DNA from: Bavariicoccus seileri WCC 4188
GTDB taxonomy: Bacteria > Bacillota > Bacilli > Lactobacillales > Aerococcaceae
Direction of reading: 5' to 3'
Length of the DNA stretch: 48,827 nucleotides
NCBI RefSeq assembly: GCF_000421665.1
Contig: NZ_ATXL01000014.1
Span: 1-48,827, forward strand
In this document: piece after piece, positions 44,055-48,827 of the stretch
Position numbering within the stretch: the stretch's first letter is position 1
Layout: every line of letters starts with the position of its first letter
The notes under the pieces: model-generated
The model's input: only the letters and a program-made list of their open reading frames with translations
What the model was told of the DNA's origin: nothing
Database searches by the model: none
Position numbers and translations under genes: made by a program

Positions 44055-44298
44055 GCTTGTCCCACAACTTCTTGTCGGAGTTAAGAAAGTAGCTTCTTCG
44101 GACATAAGTCAATCTGCCTTGAAAATTACAAATTTTCAGTCATCTTGTCTTATGTCTTGAAGCTGACCACTTTTTTAAAAACCTTTTGTTGTCAGTGTGG
44201 TTCAAGCAGCTTTTTGTACATAAGTCGACCTAGCCCGAAAATTACAAATTTTCTGCTATCTCGTCTTATGTCTCAAAGCTGAACGCTTGTCCCACAAC
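44055..44298. repeat. Duplicated palindrome-rich intergenic repeat between ndh and galR
   Basis: Two copies of a 75-76 base unit lie at 44091-44166 and 44208-44282. Each has an outer inverted pair (ACATAAG with CTTATGT), an AGCTT and AAGCT at its ends, and an inner palindrome, GAAAATT-ACA-AATTTTC. An identical 14-mer, GCTTGTCCCACAAC, precedes the first copy (44055-44068) and follows the second (44285-44298). The structure suggests a folded RNA or DNA element repeated in a convergent gap. It looks like dispersed intergenic elements of Enterococcaceae, though I recall that only loosely. Confidence 0.8.
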
Positions 44299-44305
44299 CT
44301 CTTTT

Positions 44306-45304
44306 TTAACAACCTCGTGTAGTTTCTCTTTCTACTATTGTTGTACCGAGGACTAGTTTAACGGGGACTGGGTTACTTTCCGTCATATGGGTCAATAGGA
44401 ATAGGACTGCTTCTATGCCAAGGTAGTCGGTATAAACTTTGACGGAACTTAGCGATGGGATGGTGTATTTAGAGACAGAGCTGTCATTGAATCCCATGAT
44501 GCTGATTTGTTCTGGTACGGGTATATGATGCTCTGTCAGTGCTTTTAGGACCCCGATTGCGATAGCATCACTGGAACAAAAGAGAAATGATGGTAATGAC
44601 ACTTCTGCTGATTGTTTTAATAGGGTATCCATAGCTTGATAGCCACCCTCAACGGTGAAAGGGCAGGTATGGATGAATGTCAATGGGTAGTCATTAAGAC
44701 GGGCATAGTGTTTAAAAGCGGTCAAACGTTTATCTTCTAACAATTCACCACTGAATCTTGCCGTTTCTTCCCCAGAGATGATGCCAATAGTGTCGTGACC
44801 GCTTTGTTTTGCAAATTCAACGACTTGTTTGACGGATAGGTCAACATCAATTGTGACGGAGGAACAATGGTTCCCTGTTTGATCATCGTCAACGAAGATT
44901 AACGGTAACTGATACAGCTTAAGTTGTTCTACCTGTTGATCCGTAAATTTTCCAAGGGCAATGATGCCTTCTGTATCATTTGGTAAAGTTAGTTCTGAGG
45001 TCAAGACTGTCTTGAAAAGGTCACAATTGGACTCATTTACTTTTTTTTCAATGGACAGTGAAATCGATAAATAGAACAAGTCTTCGAGTTCTTCAGAATC
45101 GTCGTACCACTGCACCAACGCAATTTTTTTAGGCTTGAGCGTACTTTTTCGATTGTGTTTGGTGTAATTTAGCTGTTCAGCTGCTTCAAAGATTTGTCGT
45201 CGTGTTTTCGGGTTGACAGAGAGTTCACGGTCATAATTGAGGACGCGAGAAACAGTTGCTTGGGAGACGCCAACGCGTTCAGCTATGTCTTTGATAGTTG
45301 CCAT
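44306..45304 (-). CDS. galR: LacI-family galactose regulator
   Basis: DNA-binding regulator of 332 residues. The N-terminal helix-turn-helix, ATIKDIAERVGVSQATVSRVLNYD, is followed by an effector domain with typical segments (GFNDSSVSKYTIPSLSSV, DDDQTGNHCSSVTIDVD). It is the third gene in the galK-galT-galR direction, 183 bases after galT, a gap that may hold its own promoter. The likely target is the imperfect palindrome at 48419-48440 before galK. The gene ends inside or beside the duplicated repeat at 44055-44298. Confidence 0.88.
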   Translation of the reverse strand: MATIKDIAERVGVSQATVSRVLNYDRELSVNPKTRRQIFEAAEQLNYTKHNRKSTLKPKKIALVQWYDDSEELEDLFYLSISLSIEKKVNESNCDLFKTVLTSELTLPNDTEGIIALGKFTDQQVEQLKLYQLPLIFVDDDQTGNHCSSVTIDVDLSVKQVVEFAKQSGHDTIGIISGEETARFSGELLEDKRLTAFKHYARLNDYPLTFIHTCPFTVEGGYQAMDTLLKQSAEVSLPSFLFCSSDAIAIGVLKALTEHHIPVPEQISIMGFNDSSVSKYTIPSLSSVKVYTDYLGIEAVLFLLTHMTESNPVPVKLVLGTTIVERETTRGC

Positions 45305-45487
45305 TTCTCTACATCCTTTCTGCTTTTATAGTTTTCCAATTTTCCGGTTTTATAGCATTCTGGTTTGATAGCTTTTTTTGTGTGATTCTACCATAGAATC
45401 TACAGAGGGATTACTTGGGTCTGTGTAAGAACTAGCACTTTGCTCACTTCTATTGTATGCTCTGTAAACTATCATACTTTTTATTAG

Positions 45488-47074
45488 TTAAGCATTCAAT
45501 GATGCGATAAAGTGTTTAAAAGCTGTTTGTCCTTCTGACGTGCGTTTGAAGACACCAGCATCTAGTAGTACGTTTTTAAAGACCTCACCCACAGCTTCTT
45601 GGACGATATGATGGACATTTTCCGAAGTGATTGGCTCGTTTTTTTGCGCATAGTGGGTCTTGATACCAGTTGCCCAGTTTTTGTGATAGTCAGCAATCTG
45701 ATTATCTTGTTCAAGCAAGTAACGACTCACTACTTTGAGTTCATCTTTTAGTCGAGGAGGTAGTATTGCTAGTCCCATGACTTCAATTAGTCCGATATTT
45801 TCTTTTTTGATATGGTGCAATTCAGGATGGGGATGGAAGATACCATCTGGAAACTCATCTGATGTATTATTATCCCTTAAGACCAGATCTAACTCGTATC
45901 GTTCTCCTTTTCTTCTGGCGATAGGTGTGATCGTGTGATGAGGTGTCCCGTCAGCAGAATGAGCTGAAACGGAAACTGATAGGTCAGAATACTGCCGCCA
46001 TTCGTCTAGAATGAAAGTAGCTGCTGCAATGAGTTCTTCTTTGTCTGCGCCATTTAGTCGAATCACAGACATTGGCCATTTAACGATGCCGCAAGTCAAT
46101 GTTGGATAAGCGGAAAGGGTAAATGGTGTTTCAATTTCTGCTTTTTCCATCGCAAAGTGATGATTGCCACCTTGGTAATGGTCATGGCTTAAGATAGAAC
46201 CGCCAACGATCGGTAGATCAGCATTTGAACCGACAAAGTAGTGAGGCAACCAGTCAGTGATGGCTAACAGGCGCTCAAAGGTTTGTTGTGACACTTGCAT
46301 CGGACGATGGGTATCTGAGATAAAAATAGAGTGCTCATCGTAATAAGCATATGGCGAGTATTGAAAGCCCCAAGTTTCATTGAGTAAGGGAAAGCGGATG
46401 ATCCGATGGTTTGACCGTGCGGGATAGCCCAGTCGCCCTTGATAGCCTTCATTTTCAAAACAAAGCATACATTTGGGATAGCTTGGTTTTTCGGTTTGCC
46501 TTGCCAGAGCAATCGCTTTTGGATCTTTCTCTGGCTTAGAGAGATTGATCGTTATTTCTAAGTCGCCATAATCGGTAGTGACGGTAAAAGCCTCGTTTTT
46601 AGCTATAGCGTCTTTTTTGATATAGTCGTTTGTGAGACAGAGGTCGTAAAAGTACTGTGTCGCTAATTTAGGGTCTTTTTGATAGGCATCATTAAAGAGG
46701 TGGTTGACTTGACTAGGTGTCGGAGTCACCAAATCCATTAGTTGTCCTCGCAAAATATCCCTTTCAGAAATACCATCTGATATTGTTCCGTTTTCAATAG
46801 CACGATCAATCAGTTGGTCTAAAAGAACGATTGAGGAACTTTTAAGCGTTTTTAGTTCTTCCTTTGTTTCCTGAGCGGAGTCACTATAGTCTTGATTAGC
46901 ACCTTTACTAGCATGCTTTTGATTTCCCTCTTGGTATTCATCATCTTCTGGGAGAGCTAGGTCTCCAATCAAGGCCAATATGCGATTTTGAACGTAGAGA
47001 TGATCTAATGGCTCAAAACGACCTAGGGTTATGGACAAAGCAACAAAATCATCAATGGTTTGTCTGAGAGACAT
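45488..47074 (-). CDS. galT: Galactose-1-phosphate uridylyltransferase, class II
   Basis: Exchanges galactose 1-phosphate with UDP-glucose in the Leloir pathway. It has 528 residues and belongs to the Firmicute GalT class. The active-site segment is GSILSHDHYQGGNHHFAMEKA; CMLCFENEGYQGRLGYPARSNHR and GWGFQYSPY-like regions also match. It is longer than the usual 490-500 residues. The excess lies at about residues 43-79, a hydrophilic segment (QEGNQKHASKGANQDYSDS) that appears inserted. It is separated from galK by 123 bases with a perfect 16-bp hairpin. No galE is next to it. Confidence 0.92.
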   Translation of the reverse strand: MSLRQTIDDFVALSITLGRFEPLDHLYVQNRILALIGDLALPEDDEYQEGNQKHASKGANQDYSDSAQETKEELKTLKSSSIVLLDQLIDRAIENGTISDGISERDILRGQLMDLVTPTPSQVNHLFNDAYQKDPKLATQYFYDLCLTNDYIKKDAIAKNEAFTVTTDYGDLEITINLSKPEKDPKAIALARQTEKPSYPKCMLCFENEGYQGRLGYPARSNHRIIRFPLLNETWGFQYSPYAYYDEHSIFISDTHRPMQVSQQTFERLLAITDWLPHYFVGSNADLPIVGGSILSHDHYQGGNHHFAMEKAEIETPFTLSAYPTLTCGIVKWPMSVIRLNGADKEELIAAATFILDEWRQYSDLSVSVSAHSADGTPHHTITPIARRKGERYELDLVLRDNNTSDEFPDGIFHPHPELHHIKKENIGLIEVMGLAILPPRLKDELKVVSRYLLEQDNQIADYHKNWATGIKTHYAQKNEPITSENVHHIVQEAVGEVFKNVLLDAGVFKRTSEGQTAFKHFIASLNA

Positions 47075-47132
47075 CTATTTTCCTTCCTTTGCTTGTATTC
47101 ACTCAAGTTTCTGTGCTTGGTTAGAGGAGTAG

Positions 47133-47175
47133 ACTCAGAAGATAGCTTGAATAGTAGTTAAGCTATCTTCTGAGT
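47133..47175 (-). other. Perfect 16-bp hairpin between galK and galT
   Basis: ACTCAGAAGATAGCTT (47133-47148) is an exact inverted repeat of 47160-47175, with an 11-base loop. On the minus strand no T-run follows, so it is not a classical terminator. It may act on mRNA processing or protect the 3' end of galK mRNA. Confidence 0.8.
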
Positions 47176-47197
47176 TGTCCCTAAGCGCTGATGGTGA

Positions 47198-48400
47198 TCA
47201 CCAGTCTAATTTCTTGGCACCTGTTTCAATATGTGCTGGATAGAAGGTCGCCTCATAGCCGATCTTGTCTTGATAGGCTTCTCCAACTTTTGCTTCAAAA
47301 TCTGCTGTGTTGGCTTCTTTCACTAGAGCAATAGCACAGCCACCAAAACCTGCTCCGGTCATACGTGCACCAAGGACGCCAGGTTGTCGTCTCGCCACAG
47401 CTACTAAGGTGTCCAACTCTTTTCCGGTGACTTCATAATCATTTTTCAAAGAATCGTGTGACTCGTCCATTAATTGACCGAAAGCAGTTAGGTCGTTCTT
47501 TTTAAGGGCATCTTTAGCTTTTAATGTCCGTTGGTTTTCATAGACAGCGTGTTTGGCTCTTTTTTCAAGAATGTCATCATGGATAAGATCACGATTTGCT
47601 TCAAACGTTGGAATATCTAAATCGCCAAGTGACGAGATCGATAGTTTCGTTTGCAGTCGTTTTAAAGCTTCCTCACACTCGCTACGACGTTCATTGTATT
47701 TAGAATCTGCAAGTTCGCGCCGTTTGTTCGTATTCATGATGATGATGCAATAGTCCTTTAGTTTGATAGGAACCAATTCGTAATCAAGCGTATGACAATC
47801 TAATAGAATTGCTGTATCTTTTTGGCCCATCCCAACCGCAAATTGGTCCATGATACCAGAGTTAACCCCAATAAAATCATTTTCGACCTTTTGTCCCAGC
47901 TTGATCAGTTGAATCCGATCAACGCCTAAGTCATAAGCATCATTGATCGCAACACCAGTCAATAATTCGATAGAAGCCGAAGAAGAGAGCCCAGCACCAT
48001 TAGGAATGTTACCGTAGACTACCATATCAAAACCGCTGGAAAGAGGTTTGGCAGCTTCGGTAAGATATTTCACCATTCCTTTAGGGTAATTTGCCCAATT
48101 GTCAGCCTTATCGTAGTCTAAGTCTGAAAGAGAGAAAGTAATCACGCCTTTGGCTGGAAAGTTTTCGGAGTAGACAGTAACAAGATCATCCTCCCGTTTT
48201 CTAAAAAGGGCATAAGTCCCAAAGGAAATCGCACATGGGAATACATTCCCACCGTTATAGTCGGTATGTTCACCAATTAGATTGATTCTACCAGGCGCAA
48301 AATAATAGTTTGTTGACTGAGTATCAGATTGACTGCGTGAAATGTGGCCCGCTTTTGTGAGTTTTTGGTAAGTTTTGTCGAGTTGTTCTTTGATTGACAT
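47198..48400 (-). CDS. galK: Galactokinase
   Basis: Phosphorylates galactose to galactose 1-phosphate with ATP. It has 400 residues. The galactokinase signature GRINLIGEHTDYNGGNVFP is near the N-terminus. The GHMP ATP loop is PNGAGLSSSASIELL, and the C-terminal motif is GARMTGAGFGGCAIAL. These are all typical and intact. An AGGAGG-type site precedes ATG 48400 by about 11 bases. It is the first gene of the gal cluster with a clear promoter, and the product feeds GalT. UDP-galactose epimerase and aldose epimerase are not in the window. Confidence 0.96.
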   Translation of the reverse strand: MSIKEQLDKTYQKLTKAGHISRSQSDTQSTNYYFAPGRINLIGEHTDYNGGNVFPCAISFGTYALFRKREDDLVTVYSENFPAKGVITFSLSDLDYDKADNWANYPKGMVKYLTEAAKPLSSGFDMVVYGNIPNGAGLSSSASIELLTGVAINDAYDLGVDRIQLIKLGQKVENDFIGVNSGIMDQFAVGMGQKDTAILLDCHTLDYELVPIKLKDYCIIIMNTNKRRELADSKYNERRSECEEALKRLQTKLSISSLGDLDIPTFEANRDLIHDDILEKRAKHAVYENQRTLKAKDALKKNDLTAFGQLMDESHDSLKNDYEVTGKELDTLVAVARRQPGVLGARMTGAGFGGCAIALVKEANTADFEAKVGEAYQDKIGYEATFYPAHIETGAKKLDW

Positions 48401-48418
48401 ATCTTTTCATCCTCCTAG

Positions 48419-48440
48419 TAAATGTTTAGTAAAATATTTA
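48419..48440. promoter_or_regulatory. Candidate GalR operator before galK
   Basis: The imperfect palindrome TAAATGTTTAG-TAAAATATTTA lies between the -10 box and the galK ribosome site. It is AT-rich, so chance is possible. The position fits repression by the LacI-type GalR. Confidence 0.5.
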
Positions 48441-48455
48441 TCCCTGTTACTCTTT

Positions 48456-48483
48456 ATTGTAATGATGTTTTTGTTGTTGTCAA
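48456..48483 (-). promoter_or_regulatory. galK promoter
   Basis: On the minus strand TTGACA (48478-48483), a 16-base spacer and TACAAT (48456-48461). Upstream to 48644 the sequence is AT-rich without a gene. Confidence 0.8.
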
Positions 48484-48644
48484 CCAAAAAATAAAAGGGC
48501 TTACATTATGCGGGGTTAATTAAGCTATCGGTAGAGTGGAATAGTTGTGTCAACTTTTTTAGCCTCTATTTTAGTCTTTACTTAAGATGTATTATAATTA
48601 CTCACTTGAGAAATAAAAATAGCTGAGAAGCAAATAACATTTTA

Positions 48645-48827
48645 GTCAAGTCCATAATCTTGTGTAAAATACACTACAATGTTCAACCTTCTCTCACTGA
48701 TCAAATTTAAGATACTTTCTGGTCGAGCCAAGCCATTCTTCGTGGGTATCTATCAATAAAGCACCAACCAATCGGTTGGCAGAAGCACGGTTAGGAAAGA
48801 TGCGAATGATTTTCTCTCTTCGACGAA
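48645..48827 (-). mobile_element. End of an IS256-family insertion sequence, cut by the window edge
   Basis: The terminal stretch from about 48645 (GTCAAGTCCATAATCTTGTG, read on the plus strand) looks like the inverted-repeat end of an IS256-family element. It is followed inward by the transposase 3' end. The rest lies beyond the window, so completeness and the target duplication cannot be judged. Confidence 0.75.
48694..48827 (-). CDS. IS256-family (Mutator-type) transposase, C-terminal fragment
   Basis: The minus-strand frame gives about 43 residues ending at a TGA at 48694-48696. They include KIIRIFPNRASANRLVGALL and DTHEEWLGSTRKYL. This is the well-conserved C-terminus of IS256-type transposases, which usually end shortly after an (H/D)EEW motif. 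The fragment is open at the window edge. Downstream, between the stop and 48645, lies only the IS end. No disrupted gene is visible on this side. Confidence 0.88.
   Translation of the reverse strand, partial: RRREKIIRIFPNRASANRLVGALLIDTHEEWLGSTRKYLKFDQ

Noticed and set aside
43888-44112. A 74-codon minus-strand frame between ndh and the duplicated repeat
   Set aside because: It is read from the complement of the ndh terminator and A/T-rich filler, giving a Phe/Leu/Ser-rich string with no ribosome site. Its start overlaps the repeat.
44055-44298. CRISPR array
   Set aside because: Only two copies, with internal palindromes and a 41-base gap between them; no series of regular spacers and no cas genes.
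48590-48600. TATAAT at 48593-48598 as a plus-strand promoter reading into the insertion element
   Set aside because: No acceptable -35 lies at 16-18 bases, and AT-rich sequence makes such a box likely by chance.

Overview
The window looks like chromosome from a low-GC, Gram-positive lactic acid bacterium (Lactobacillales). An Enterococcaceae member close to Enterococcus or Vagococcus is my best guess. This rests on AT-rich codon use, strong AGGAGG ribosome sites, GTG and TTG starts, a T-box leader, BirA- and LacI-type operators, a D-lactate dehydrogenase, and a respiratory set of bd oxidase, type-2 NADH dehydrogenase and prenyltransferases typical of haem-dependent respiring lactic acid bacteria. 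The genus is inferred, not proven.

Layout. 0-8.7 kb: proline synthesis (proC), D-lactate dehydrogenase, a Crp/Fnr-type regulator, an MFS transporter, an acetolactate-synthase-like enzyme, then the divergent biotin pair birA / bioY with a BirA operator between them. 8.8-12.3 kb: a CorA-type transporter, three little-known membrane proteins and a PadR regulator. 12.5-14.0 kb: a T-box leader controlling a short MetE-like enzyme.

14.3-20.5 kb: a catabolic island with a GntP permease, a CoA-acylating semialdehyde dehydrogenase and an iron alcohol dehydrogenase. It is transcribed away from a CBS-PAS-AAA+ activator. The gap holds a consensus sigma-54 promoter next to a consensus cre site. 20.7-24.2 kb: a DUF969/DUF979 membrane pair with pyroglutamyl peptidase, then a DegV protein.

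24.4-34.1 kb: a full maltodextrin system. An ABC importer (mdxEFG) is divergent from cyclomaltodextrinase, maltose phosphorylase, beta-phosphoglucomutase and a LacI-type regulator. Paired operators lie in the shared promoter region. 34.5-43.9 kb: respiration, with cydABDC, a polyprenyl diphosphate synthase, a MenA-like prenyltransferase and NDH-2. 44.0-48.8 kb: a duplicated intergenic repeat, a Leloir cluster galK-galT-galR, and the end of an IS256-family element cut by the right edge.

The most unusual structural feature is a series of short tandem repeat arrays (units of about 9-18 bp, each of different sequence) in the gaps between genes. Several sit in 5' leaders (MFS gene, bioY, pcp, menA) and others just after genes. 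The most interesting regulatory feature is the sigma-54 circuit at 18.5 kb.
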